From IMG/VR virus record IMGVR_UViG_3300045141_000143, positions 1-64,000 of that record: 64,000 bases of DNA; one strand, written 5' to 3'. The position numbers and the translations under genes are program-made. The notes beneath the pieces were generated by a model that was not told the DNA's origin, searched no databases, and worked only from the letters and a program-made list of their open reading frames with translations. This DNA is from a virus. Numbering within the stretch: position 1 is the stretch's first letter; every line of letters begins with the position of its first letter. Below are positions 45,071 through 53,117 of this stretch, piece by piece.

Positions 45071-45872
45071 CAGCGCACCCTTCGTGTCGACGAAGGAGGA
45101 TCGGGCGGATGCTTTTCGATCCACCACGCCCGATACTCAGCGTCCATCCTCTGAATCACGCGGTCGAGCATTTGAAATTCTCCGCGCGCCATCCGATGGA
45201 ACTCGGCCCACTGCCGCACCACAGTCCAAGGGATGTCCCCGGGTACAGCTGGACCCATCCCGCCGCCGTGTTGCGGACGATCGGGATGGAGCCGGAACCA
45301 GGCTCGCCACATCCAAAGGAATTGAGGTTCGATTTGCGGAGCAGGCGGCAGATCCGCCTCGCTCTGGTCGGGGCGTTGCCCCCTAGCGATCTGCTCGTTG
45401 CGGCGAATAACCTGTCGCCTGCGCAGATCGCCCCAGTCTAGCTCGATGCGGAGTCCGACGACGAGTTTTTTACCGCGTCCTCAACCTGCTTCATCGAGCG
45501 CGCTGACACGCGGCCAGCGACTTCCCAGCACATCCGCGACAGCTTGCCGTAGTCGTTCTGGTAAAGCAGCTTGTGGAACGTCTCCAACGGCACGGGCTGG
45601 CCGTCCTTGTCGTTCAGGTTCCTCACCCCGATGATGAGGAACTCCTCCATCAGCGAGGCGTTGATGCGTCGCTGCTCGGCGTTGGGTATCTTCTTTTCGT
45701 CGCCATTGTAGGGCTCGGCTGCGGCAATCGTGCGGGCGGTTCGCGCATCGTGGAATGCGTCGGTGAAGCCGCGCACCTGAATTTCGAGATCACCGTAGGC
45801 CTCGTTCACACGCACCCAGATACCGTCGATGATCGACTTCATGTCGCTTTGGAATTCGAGGAGATTTGCCAT
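45070..45872 (-). CDS. Tail assembly chaperone GT fusion by -1 frameshift
   Basis: The upstream G frame (45438-45872) contains GTA AAA AAC, i.e. the canonical slippery heptamer A_AAA_AAC at 45471-45465, 8 codons before its TAG stop. A -1 shift reads on as KKLVVGLRIELDWGDLRRRQ and continues without a stop through FLWMWRAWFRLHPDRP to 45070. The T part (SIRV..W, then EFQMLDRVIQRMDAEYRAWW) matches T-type chaperone tails. The fused product would be 267 residues. G/GT chaperones guide tail-tube subunits onto the tape measure and are placed, as here, just before it. Confidence 0.85.
45438..45872 (-). CDS. Tail assembly chaperone G
   Basis: 144 residues. EAYGDLEIQVRGFTDAFHDA, then IPNAEQRRINASLMEEFLII and VRNLNDKDGQPVPLETFHKL followed by YGKLSRMCWEVAGRV are the conserved blocks of the phage tail chaperone G family of this type. 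The C-terminus is a short Ser-rich end (NSSSDSASS) used only when no frameshift happens. Lies between the tail-tube genes and the tape measure gene. Confidence 0.8.
   Translation of the reverse strand: MANLLEFQSDMKSIIDGIWVRVNEAYGDLEIQVRGFTDAFHDARTARTIAAAEPYNGDEKKIPNAEQRRINASLMEEFLIIGVRNLNDKDGQPVPLETFHKLLYQNDYGKLSRMCWEVAGRVSARSMKQVEDAVKNSSSDSASS
45465..45471 (-). other. -1 frameshift slippery heptamer A_AAA_AAC
   Basis: On the coding (minus) strand GGT.A AAA AAC with the zero-frame codons GTA-AAA-AAC. After slippage the -1 frame is open for 131 codons. A stem 3' of it could not be judged with certainty, but GC-rich sequence follows. Confidence 0.85.
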
Positions 45873-46011
45873 GTTACTTCCTGTCCGGTGGAAGGATGGC
45901 GCGTGACCACAGCCCGGACGGCAACGGCCACGCGCCGACAGGCGGGGCGGTTCCTACAGAACCCCGCCCGCCATCAGCGTCGTTGGGAGACGCCGATCTT
46001 GTTGATGGGGA

Positions 46012-47253
46012 TCAGTTAGGGGCCGGGAACCGGTTCAGCTGGAAGGTTCCGCCGTTCACCGTGTCGGGGTTGCACTCGAAGGTGACGTCCACCATGAGCG
46101 CCGCGCCTGGGCCGGTCGCGTTGATCTTTGCGAGAAAGACCACGTTCTGAAACGACAGGCAGTAGCTCTGTCTTGCCGCATCTTGCAGGTAGAACTGCAC
46201 GTCGCCCGCAGTTTCAGCCTGGAAGACGTTGTACAGCAGGAAGTCCTTGCAGTACATCCGAAAGCTGCCGCTGCCCTGGAATGTCCCGCCAAGAATGCCG
46301 CTGGCTCCTGCTGCTCCTGCTGCGCCTGCCGATGGGCCTAGAGTGAACTCGGGTGCCGCGCCAGTGTTCTCCAAGGTGATTTGGAGCTGATCCAGATTGC
46401 CAGCGATCGTGTTCGTGGTGCCGTTGTATGTCATCCGAACATAGCCCGCGACCGGATCGACCACGGTGCCTGCTGGCGCAGGGTTCAAGCCGCCGGTTGA
46501 GCCATCGGCTGCATTGAAGGCTTCGGATTGGGCAACGACATCGATAGCCCCGGTGAAGAATGATCCGACGTTCGCGCCGAGCGTGATCCGCGTCACATAG
46601 CAACCGCCATAGCGCAGGAAGCCTTTGCCATCGAACTTCCGCTGCAGGAACAGCGAATGGAACGTCGTGCCGTTGGCGAGGCTCGACCCCGAGATCTGGA
46701 CTTGGTTGCTGGTGAGTGAGGTCTCGGTCGTGGTCGCAACCGGTATCCCGACGAGGGTCAGGCTGGTGCCCGTGTTCACGGTGACCCGAAACCAAGTATT
46801 GTAGTTGTTGTTCACCCAGCCCGAGAGGCGGACGTACTGACCGACGAGGATGGTCGCAAACTTCGCCGCCAGCGTTGATGTCAGCGTAAGGGTGCCAGTG
46901 CCATTCGACGCGATCGTCAGATCGGTGAGGATACTGAAGATCTGAAATGGCGGCGTGTGCGACCACTCGCCCTGACAGAGCGAGCCGAAGAAGTCGTCGT
47001 ATGTGCCCCAGGACAGCGCGTAGTTGATGGTGCCACCAGCGGTCTGCTCAGTGGTGACCGCCTGCGAGACTTCGCGGGTGATGTTGATCTCGCCCGGCCG
47101 CTGCCGCGTTTTGGTGAGCGCCAGCGTGTCGCTTGTGTAGCGGATCGTGTTCCACTTTCCGCCTGGCTTCACGCCCCAGGTTGTTTCGGGGGCATATGAG
47201 AGAAGCGTTTGGTTGGCTTCGACGCCAGCCTGGTATCCTAGTGTCGCAGCCAT
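46012..47253 (-). CDS. Tail tube protein, copy 1
   Basis: 413 residues. MAATLGYQAGVEANQTLLSY, then ETTWGVKPGG, TRQRPGEINITREVSQAVTT and QTAGGTINYALSWGTYDDFF are shared with the upstream gene (47281-48537). C-terminal block: GSFRMYCKDFLLYNVFQAET then VVFLAKINATGPGAALMVDV. Large phage tail-tube proteins of this kind form the hexameric tube. Central residues 100-180 carry an inserted strand-rich domain. Probably the major or a specialised tube subunit. Confidence 0.75.
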   Translation of the reverse strand: MAATLGYQAGVEANQTLLSYAPETTWGVKPGGKWNTIRYTSDTLALTKTRQRPGEINITREVSQAVTTEQTAGGTINYALSWGTYDDFFGSLCQGEWSHTPPFQIFSILTDLTIASNGTGTLTLTSTLAAKFATILVGQYVRLSGWVNNNYNTWFRVTVNTGTSLTLVGIPVATTTETSLTSNQVQISGSSLANGTTFHSLFLQRKFDGKGFLRYGGCYVTRITLGANVGSFFTGAIDVVAQSEAFNAADGSTGGLNPAPAGTVVDPVAGYVRMTYNGTTNTIAGNLDQLQITLENTGAAPEFTLGPSAGAAGAAGASGILGGTFQGSGSFRMYCKDFLLYNVFQAETAGDVQFYLQDAARQSYCLSFQNVVFLAKINATGPGAALMVDVTFECNPDTVNGGTFQLNRFPAPN

Positions 47254-47280
47254 GTTGCTGCCCTCCTCCGCTGCTGCGTG

Positions 47281-48537
47281 TTACGGGGTGTTGGTGACGT
47301 TCGGCAGGCGATCGATGATGACTGTCCCGCCCAGCGCCGCCGGGTTCGCTTCGAACGTCATCTCGGCATAGACCGGCTGCCCTGGTCCGCCCGCGTTCAT
47401 CTTCTGCATCAAGACGGCGTTGGGGAACGTGAAGGCATAGGAGTTGCCAGTGGAGCCCTGGATGATGAAGGACAGCGCTCCCGCTGTTTCGGCCTGGAAC
47501 AGATTATAGTTTGTGAAGTCGTTGAAGTACATGCGGAACGAGCCCGACGCTTGGAACGTGCCGCTGAGGATGCCGACAGAGAGCTTGTTGCCGAGCGCAT
47601 ACTCGGGCGCCGCTGAGGTGTTCTCCAGCGTGATGGCCATCTGGTCGAGCGAGCCCACCATTGGCTCGCCGTTCCAAAATGCGCCGACAAAGCCGCCGAC
47701 CGGGTCCATGACGATGGCGGGGGCCGGAAGGTCGACGCCGCTCGATGAGTCGGCGGTTCTGTCGTCCTCATCCTTTGAGACGATGTCGATCGCGCCGGTG
47801 AAGAAGTTGCCGACAGAGCCAGACAGCGTCAGGCGCGAGACGTAGGCGCCGGGGTAAACCAGCCACAGCGTCGATGACAGCATCCGCTGGAGGAACATCG
47901 ACTTGAACGTCGTCCCGTTGGTCATCGATGACGACCGGACATGCGCCAGGACGCCGGTCGGGGTTTCGGTGGCAGCGTAGATACGCTGGGGACCAGCAAG
48001 CGTGAGATGGGTGGCGTCAGTCTTGGTCAGGACGTACCACCAGCCGTTGTTCTGCGGGACGCCGGGCGCCGCCGGGTTAACCCCGAGCAGGAAGCCGTAG
48101 AGCTTGATCCACGACCCTTGCACGACGTTCAAGAACTTGTTGGCGGTCGCTGACGACAGCACGCAGACGGCGCCAGCCCCAGGTGTGGTGACGGTGAGCA
48201 CGATGTCGCCCGCTACCCCGTTGATCGCCTGTGGGGCTTGCCAGTCCTGCTGAAGCGCCACCATCAGGAAGTCGTCATAGACACCGTACGACATAGCGTA
48301 GTTGATCGTGCCGCCAGCGGTCTGCTGGGTGGTGACGGCTTGCGACGCCTCACGGGTTATGTTGATTTCGCTCGGCCGCTGCCGCGTCTTGGTTTCCGCC
48401 AAAGTGTCGCTCATGTAGCGGATCGCTTTGAAATGCGGCGGTCCTGCTGGGACGACGCCCCAGGTGGACTCGACGACATACGAGATGCGGGTTTGGTTGG
48501 TCTCGATGCCCGCTTGGTAACCAAGTGTCGCGGCCAT
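47281..48537 (-). CDS. Tail tube protein, copy 2
   Basis: 418 residues, sharing the N-terminal 90 residues almost exactly with copy 1 (MAATLGYQAGIETNQTRISY, TRQRPSEINITREASQAVTT, GGTINYAMSYGVYDDF) and the C-terminal GSFRMYFNDFTNYNLFQAET. The middle differs. One of the pair may build the tube and the other a decorated or tip form; both could also be incorporated together. Confidence 0.75.
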   Translation of the reverse strand: MAATLGYQAGIETNQTRISYVVESTWGVVPAGPPHFKAIRYMSDTLAETKTRQRPSEINITREASQAVTTQQTAGGTINYAMSYGVYDDFLMVALQQDWQAPQAINGVAGDIVLTVTTPGAGAVCVLSSATANKFLNVVQGSWIKLYGFLLGVNPAAPGVPQNNGWWYVLTKTDATHLTLAGPQRIYAATETPTGVLAHVRSSSMTNGTTFKSMFLQRMLSSTLWLVYPGAYVSRLTLSGSVGNFFTGAIDIVSKDEDDRTADSSSGVDLPAPAIVMDPVGGFVGAFWNGEPMVGSLDQMAITLENTSAAPEYALGNKLSVGILSGTFQASGSFRMYFNDFTNYNLFQAETAGALSFIIQGSTGNSYAFTFPNAVLMQKMNAGGPGQPVYAEMTFEANPAALGGTVIIDRLPNVTNTP

Positions 48538-48591
48538 ATTGCTCTCCTTTTAGTTAGAATGAATGCACGCGACAGCAGGCCGCGTAGCTGG

Positions 48592-49107
48592 TTAAGCGAC
48601 GACGACGGCGTTGGATGGCGGCGCTACGGTTTCGCCTTGCGCGTTGCGCGCGGTGACGGTGCAGGTCGCGCTCTTGCCAACGTCAGCGGGCTGCACGGCG
48701 TAATTTGGGGCATTGGTGCCTGCATTCGCGCCGTCCAGTTTCCACTGATACCAATACTCGGTCGGCTCGCCTTCCCAGTTCCCCATCGTGCAAGTCAGCG
48801 TGCTGCCGCTTTGCGAGGCGTAGGGAACATCGACGTTGGTCGGGCCACCCAGACCTACCGACGGGAGCCGCCGTGCTCGCGTCCCCAAGGTTGTGCCACT
48901 AGCATCAGGCCCTATGCCGCCGACCGGCAGGATCTGTTTCGCGGCGACGCTTTCGTAGACCCACATTCCGTGTTTGCCGCCGCCAGCATTCAGCACAACG
49001 CAGCGCGCAACGGCATCTGCTACACCGGTGTTTACGATTTCGCCGGTCGCGGTGTAGTTGCCTGAACCGGCGGGCGTTTCCGCAACGATATGGTACTCTT
49101 GAGGCAT
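48592..49107 (-). CDS. Ig-like domain virion protein
   Basis: 171 residues. Residues 1-55 (MPQEYHIVAETPAGSGNYTA, then VARCVVLNAGGGKHGMWVYE) match the 55-residue protein encoded just downstream at 49124. Residues 85-171 form an Ig-like fold: LTCTMGNWEGEPTEYWYQWK, then YAVQPADVGKSATCTVTARN. Ig-like domains on tail or head proteins are thought to help surface attachment. Confidence 0.7.
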   Translation of the reverse strand: MPQEYHIVAETPAGSGNYTATGEIVNTGVADAVARCVVLNAGGGKHGMWVYESVAAKQILPVGGIGPDASGTTLGTRARRLPSVGLGGPTNVDVPYASQSGSTLTCTMGNWEGEPTEYWYQWKLDGANAGTNAPNYAVQPADVGKSATCTVTARNAQGETVAPPSNAVVVA

Positions 49108-49123
49108 GGTCGTTTTCCTTCTC

Positions 49124-49291
49124 TCAGGGGAGTGTCTCGACCCAGAACCCGTACCGCGCGCCGTCCTGGCTCAGTTCGACGCAACGCAGGACAGCCACGT
49201 CGGCGTCGGCGGTTATGACCTCGCTGGTCTCGACATAGGTGCCGGAGTTGGCGGGTGTTTCGGTGATGACATGGAACGCTTCGGTTGCCAT
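49124..49291 (-). CDS. Small tail/head protein, paralogue of the N-terminus of 48592-49107
   Basis: 55 residues. MATEAFHVITETPANSGTYV, then VAVLRCVELSQDGARYGFWV, clearly parallel to the first 55 residues of the larger neighbour. Stand-alone domain next to a longer version with an Ig-like extension suggests tandem duplication. Too short to be obvious but position, start and similarity support it. Confidence 0.65.
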   Translation of the reverse strand: MATEAFHVITETPANSGTYVETSEVITADADVAVLRCVELSQDGARYGFWVETLP

Positions 49292-49308
49292 GACGTTGGC
49301 TCCTTTTT

Positions 49309-49755
49309 TTAGGGTGATGGGGCGACAAGTTTGGTTTGGAACAAGTAACGGACGATCAGCGGCAGGCGCAGGTAGACGCCTTCGACCTTGTTGCTGAGAT
49401 CGAGCGGGTCGAACGATTGATCGTCGCTGTAGGTCAACCCAGGCGTGGTCAGCCCGACCACTGTGTTGATGCCGCGGAAGGCGTAGGAGAACGTCATCCG
49501 CATTTCTAAGAACGGGAGCAGACCGCCCCCGATCGGCACCATCAGGACGACGAAGATCTGCCCCTTCTCTTCCCAGGCGTCGTACCCGATCTGCAATGGG
49601 CCAGCGCCGGCCGCTGCTACCTCAATCTGAACCCACGGCGCAGGCGGCTGAGGGCGCGGTCCAGCGTCCTCGTTGGGCATCGCGAAGGGGATGCGCAATT
49701 GCGTCGCCACCGCCTGGATGCGGGGGATGGCGTCATGCCAGACCTCTGGTGACAT
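49309..49755 (-). CDS. Tail terminator-like protein (DUF4128-type)
   Basis: 148 residues. VWHDAIPRIQAVATQLRIPF, then AMPNEDAGPRPQPPAPWVQI and VEGVYLRLPLIVRYLF, matching the tail terminator pattern (W--ai---v-----iPf--pNE-----p--pWv-ve). Lies between head-tail joining and tail-tube genes, where a terminator gene is expected. Confidence 0.65.
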   Translation of the reverse strand: MSPEVWHDAIPRIQAVATQLRIPFAMPNEDAGPRPQPPAPWVQIEVAAAGAGPLQIGYDAWEEKGQIFVVLMVPIGGGLLPFLEMRMTFSYAFRGINTVVGLTTPGLTYSDDQSFDPLDLSNKVEGVYLRLPLIVRYLFQTKLVAPSP

Positions 49756-49758
49756 GGA

Positions 49759-50094
49759 TCATCCGCCCAGCGTTTTCAGAGTATATACAGTGTCTTCGTC
49801 GCAGCGGTCCGGCTGCGCTGGTCCCAACACCGTCCGCGTGCTGCCATCGGCATAGACAACCTGATCGCCGTGGCGCGGCGGCTTCGGCCACTGCACCGCG
49901 TTCATCTCGCGGTCGCTGACCTTCACCTGATCGGCGGTCTGAACCGTGTTCCCCACCAGGTCCGATACGGCACCTCTCGCCACGGCCCCCAGGCACTGCA
50001 CGCTGAACGCGACCTGGCGCGTGCCGGTCAGCCGCTTGATGGTCACGACCTCGCCGTTCTTCTCGCAGGCACGAAGGAAGCCATCCGCGTTCAC
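49759..50094 (-). CDS. Head-tail joining protein
   Basis: 111 residues. VTIKRLTGTRQVAFSVQCLG, then VKVSDREMNAVQWPKPPRHG and DQVVYADGSTRTVLG, a small beta-rich protein of the head-completion type (D-v---g-------V-v). Position between connector and terminator supports this. Family membership is inferred from position and general pattern. Confidence 0.55.
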   Translation of the reverse strand: MNADGFLRACEKNGEVVTIKRLTGTRQVAFSVQCLGAVARGAVSDLVGNTVQTADQVKVSDREMNAVQWPKPPRHGDQVVYADGSTRTVLGPAQPDRCDEDTVYTLKTLGG

Positions 50095-50537
50095 TTCGGG
50101 ATCACGCGGGCAGAGAGCGTGGTGTTGGCGTAGGTGCCGGTGACGATCGCCATCAGGCGCAGCCGGTCGCCAAGGACGTGGCAGGTCAGGCCATCCGGCA
50201 GCACGTCGTTCCCGGTAGAGTCCACGCCGCCAGCGGCAGCATCGATGATGGCCGTGGTGCCTCCGTAAAGCTCGAACACGACGGTGCGCGCGGCCGCGGC
50301 GAAGGTGACCTGTGCAATGTCGAAGGCGGGCGTGTCATCGCCCAGCGCCGTCTGCACCAGGACTTTGACGTTGGATCCGCCAGAGCCCCACAGGAAGCGC
50401 AGTTCCACGGCAACCGACTGCATCCCGACCAGGCCCATCGTCCACTCCCCGGTCATCGTGCCTGGACCGGCAATCGTGAAGTCTGCGGCGTCGGTGCCGT
50501 CCGGCTGGAGGGCAAAGACTTGCGTCGATTGCAGCAT
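50091..50537 (-). CDS. Hypothetical head/tail protein
   Basis: 148 residues, beta-rich: DFTIAGPGTMTGEWTMGLVG, VAVELRFLWGSGGSNVKVLV. Overlaps the joining protein gene by 4 bases. May be a head decoration or connector component; nothing more specific can be said. Confidence 0.5.
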   Translation of the reverse strand: MLQSTQVFALQPDGTDAADFTIAGPGTMTGEWTMGLVGMQSVAVELRFLWGSGGSNVKVLVQTALGDDTPAFDIAQVTFAAAARTVVFELYGGTTAIIDAAAGGVDSTGNDVLPDGLTCHVLGDRLRLMAIVTGTYANTTLSARVIPK

Positions 50538-50550
50538 CGTTGCCTCTCAG

Positions 50551-50739
50551 TCAGTTCAGGGGATGCAGGATCGAGCTACAGCACTCGACCACCAGCGACA
50601 TCTCGGTTTGCAGCCGATAGGTCTCATTTGAGCAGTCGGAGCAGCGCGGACCTTTGCCGAGGATCATCGCGACTTCCGGCTCGCAGCTTTCGCAGCGGAT
50701 GACGACGATCTCCCCGGCGCGGAATGGCCTGCGCGTCAT
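50551..50739 (-). CDS. Small zinc-ribbon protein
   Basis: 62 residues. IRCESCEPEVAMILGKGPRC then SDCSNETYRL form two CxxC pairs. Overlaps the connector gene by 4 bases. Function in the head region unknown. Confidence 0.55.
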   Translation of the reverse strand: MTRRPFRAGEIVVIRCESCEPEVAMILGKGPRCSDCSNETYRLQTEMSLVVECCSSILHPLN

Positions 50740-51407
50740 ATCCGCATCTCCCGATAGGGTTCGAGCCGCGCTGCGGCATCCGGCACGATCGCGGCACTCT
50801 CACCGGGCGTGGGACCGAAGTAGGTCGTCGAAAGGACGTTGGGGACGCTTTCGCTTCTGATCGACCGGTCGCGCGTTCCTGTAGACTTCCTGTACGAAAG
50901 CTGGATCAGCGCTGCGGCCTCAAGGTCGGGCGGAAGGTCGTCGCCTAGCGTGTATCCACCCGTGTATTGCACGATGACGACACTCGGATACGGATGGGCG
51001 TAGAAGCCGTAATTGCCCCACCACGGCACCCAGGTGCAGCTCACCTCGTCATAGCGCCGCAGCAGACCGGCCTCGCCGTCCAACTGCCACTGGTCCGGCG
51101 TCAGTACCGTGTTGTTCCACGTCACGGAGAGCACTTCGCTGACGGGATACAGCTCAAGCACCAGGTCGGAGTGCACGCCAGCCGGATGGCCGATGGTGGT
51201 CTCAAACCTCTGTTGCAGCGTTTCCTTGACCAACCGCCGCCCGCAGTAGCGCTCGATCGCGCCCGACTCCTCGCGGATCCATCGAGCCAGCCGCTTGTCG
51301 TAGGACGAGCCGGTGATCTGAAGCTCGTCCTTCGCGGTCGCCAGCGTCGTCAGATCCCGGCAGGGGGCTTTTGCGATGACGGTGGTGATCGAGCGCATCA
51401 GGCGCAC
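50736..51407 (-). CDS. Head-tail connector protein (gp6-like)
   Basis: 223 residues. DLTTLATAKDELQITGSSYD (17-36), then ARWIREESGAIERYCGRRLV, VVIVQYTGGYTLGDDLPPDL and AALIQLSYRKSTGTRDRSI. This fits the phage gp6-like (HK97 connector) family: N-terminal LaeaKa-l-i, helices then tGw-P--i--A---l. Overlaps the methyltransferase gene by 10 bases. Confidence 0.75.
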   Translation of the reverse strand: MRLMRSITTVIAKAPCRDLTTLATAKDELQITGSSYDKRLARWIREESGAIERYCGRRLVKETLQQRFETTIGHPAGVHSDLVLELYPVSEVLSVTWNNTVLTPDQWQLDGEAGLLRRYDEVSCTWVPWWGNYGFYAHPYPSVVIVQYTGGYTLGDDLPPDLEAAALIQLSYRKSTGTRDRSIRSESVPNVLSTTYFGPTPGESAAIVPDAAARLEPYREMRI

Positions 51408-52099
51408 CGCCGGAATGCGAATGAGGCGATGCTGTCGCGGCCGAGACGGCTCTCCATCTCGTTGTGTTCAAGCAGCTCCCAGCCCAGCTGGCGCATCACC
51501 TTCAGGAAGCCGAAGGATGTCCAATACCAACAGTGTTCGTCTGGTCGAAAATGCCGCGACGCCAGAACTTCGCACGCGCCGCCGTAGACCGGCATAGACA
51601 CGAAGACGCAGGCTGCTACGCGGGCCAGCAGCCGGTCGAAGTCGGGGATGTGCTCCAGCACGTCCCACAGCGCCACGGCCTGCACAGGCTCGGTGTAGGG
51701 GTTGCAGAACAGGTCGCGCTCCAGGAGCCACTGCACGCCGACCGGGTTGATGTCGTAGCCGCGCGTCTGGGGGCGAGCCTCGACGAAAGCCCCGCAGCCG
51801 ATGCCAACGTCGATCAGGGGGCCATTCCAATGCCGCTCCACCAGATCAACGCGGGCTTGGGTGATGCGTCGGCCGAGATCGGTGTCGCGGTAGCTGAGGT
51901 ATTTTGCGAAGTAGTGCGCGTCATAGGGCTCGGACGGGCGCTCAACCTCGTAGAAGCCGACGCCGAGATCGGGCAGCCAGTTCAGGCGTTTGGCGGCGAG
52001 ACGGTCGAACAGCGGCGCGGCACGGTCTTCATCCATCGCCGCCATTGCTGTGAAAAGTCGGTAATGCGCTTCTCGCATCGATGTCTCATGTCGGTGCAT
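51398..52099 (-). CDS. Class I SAM methyltransferase in the structural operon
   Basis: 233 residues. PLIDVGIGCGAFVE (94-107) is motif I, GYDINP (114-119) motif II, ALWDVLEHIPD (143-153) motif IV-like, as in methyltransferase types 11/23. The N-terminus (YFAKYLSYRDTDLGRRITQA) is typical of sugar or lipid-linked methyltransferases in surface-glycan clusters. ATG 52099 has GGAAAGG upstream; it overlaps the glycosyltransferase gene by 118 bases, so the true start may be internal (52036). Role: modification of virion or host glycan, inferred. Confidence 0.7.
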   Translation of the reverse strand: MHRHETSMREAHYRLFTAMAAMDEDRAAPLFDRLAAKRLNWLPDLGVGFYEVERPSEPYDAHYFAKYLSYRDTDLGRRITQARVDLVERHWNGPLIDVGIGCGAFVEARPQTRGYDINPVGVQWLLERDLFCNPYTEPVQAVALWDVLEHIPDFDRLLARVAACVFVSMPVYGGACEVLASRHFRPDEHCWYWTSFGFLKVMRQLGWELLEHNEMESRLGRDSIASFAFRRCA

Positions 52100-52896
52100 A
52101 GGCAGAACCTTTCCGGCGTCGCGAAACCGATGCGCGTTGTGTTCATCCGCTTGTCGAAGAGCCGGTCGGGCGCGTTCATCCCGCCGTTACCGCCCAGCAC
52201 GACGAAAGTGCGGGTCTTGAGCGCAATGGCGGCGGGCACGATCCAGCCAACCGGACCGACGACCACCGCGGCGTCGCGAATGGCAGCGAGCAGCTGGCGC
52301 ACCGACAGTTCGCCCTTGGTCAGCGCGACGTTGTGCGGCGGCAGGCCACCTTCGACCCACTCGTAGCCGTGTTTGATGTCGGCAATGACGACGACGGCGA
52401 AGCCCCTGCGCTTCAGGTCGCCGGCGGCCTCATGGATGTACTCTGGCAGCGGGTTGCGGGCCTCGTTGTCCCACTCGACCCTGCGCATCACCGGGCGGAC
52501 GATCGCCAGCGGTGCATCGCCTGGGTCGAACGGGCACTTGCCCATGTCTGGTAAATCCCACGTCGGCGCCGCCTTCATTCGAGGCAGCTTCCTCTCCATC
52601 GTCGCGGCGACGTTGCTTTTCGTGAGTTCCAGCACGCCATAGCCAAGCGCCACCGTTTCAGCGTCTGCCGGAGGCCGGAACCACTGCATGTTCTGCTGGC
52701 GCGCGATATTGCGCATCTGCGTGCGAAGCTGCCTCGCCCCGCGCACGAACCTGACGGGTAGATCGACATAGAGGTCGGGCCAGGGCGTCTCGAGCCAGAC
52801 ATCGCGCTCGGCGGCGATGCCAGCGACGAAAGGCCGTGTGTAGATACTATCGCCTAGACCCCACGGACCCCTTACGAACAGGCTTCTTTGGCTCAT
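51982..52896 (-). CDS. Glycosyltransferase family 9-like protein
   Basis: 304 residues from ATG 52896. SLFVRGPWGLGDSIYTRPFV (4-23) matches the GT-B N-terminus of heptosyltransferase-type enzymes, and AAVVVGPVGWIVPAAIALKT followed by RTFVVLGG the nucleotide-sugar side. Such genes inside a capsid cluster (between a small gene after the MCP and the connector) are rare. Together with the overlapping methyltransferase it could glycosylate a virion protein. Confidence 0.7.
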   Translation of the reverse strand: MSQRSLFVRGPWGLGDSIYTRPFVAGIAAERDVWLETPWPDLYVDLPVRFVRGARQLRTQMRNIARQQNMQWFRPPADAETVALGYGVLELTKSNVAATMERKLPRMKAAPTWDLPDMGKCPFDPGDAPLAIVRPVMRRVEWDNEARNPLPEYIHEAAGDLKRRGFAVVVIADIKHGYEWVEGGLPPHNVALTKGELSVRQLLAAIRDAAVVVGPVGWIVPAAIALKTRTFVVLGGNGGMNAPDRLFDKRMNTTRIGFATPERFCLCTDMRHRCEKRITDFSQQWRRWMKTVPRRCSTVSPPNA

Positions 52897-53095
52897 GGCG
52901 TGGCTTCGCCTTTTCCGGTTCCGGTGGAGGATCGGCCACGACCTTGATCTGCTCGTTCTCGTCGAGGACCGGCACAGCCAGGCCAGAGAGTTCAAGCTCG
53001 ACGGCCCGAGGGCCGTAAGCCTGGAATCGCTGGCCTGGATGCACGACGCCCTCATGGTCGCGATTGATCCACGGCCGGAGAGCTTCCATGAGCAT
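52847..53095 (-). CDS. Small hypothetical protein with charged Pro-rich tail
   Basis: 82 residues. GVVHPGQRFQAYGPRAVELE then LSGLAVPV suggests a small beta domain, followed by PPPEPEKAKPRHEPKKPVRK, a charged linker. Overlaps the glycosyltransferase start by 50 bases. Often seen next to capsid genes in related phages. Function unknown. Confidence 0.55.
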   Translation of the reverse strand: MLMEALRPWINRDHEGVVHPGQRFQAYGPRAVELELSGLAVPVLDENEQIKVVADPPPEPEKAKPRHEPKKPVRKGSVGSRR

Positions 53096-53117
53096 AGCTA
53101 CCGCCCCACAAGTATAG

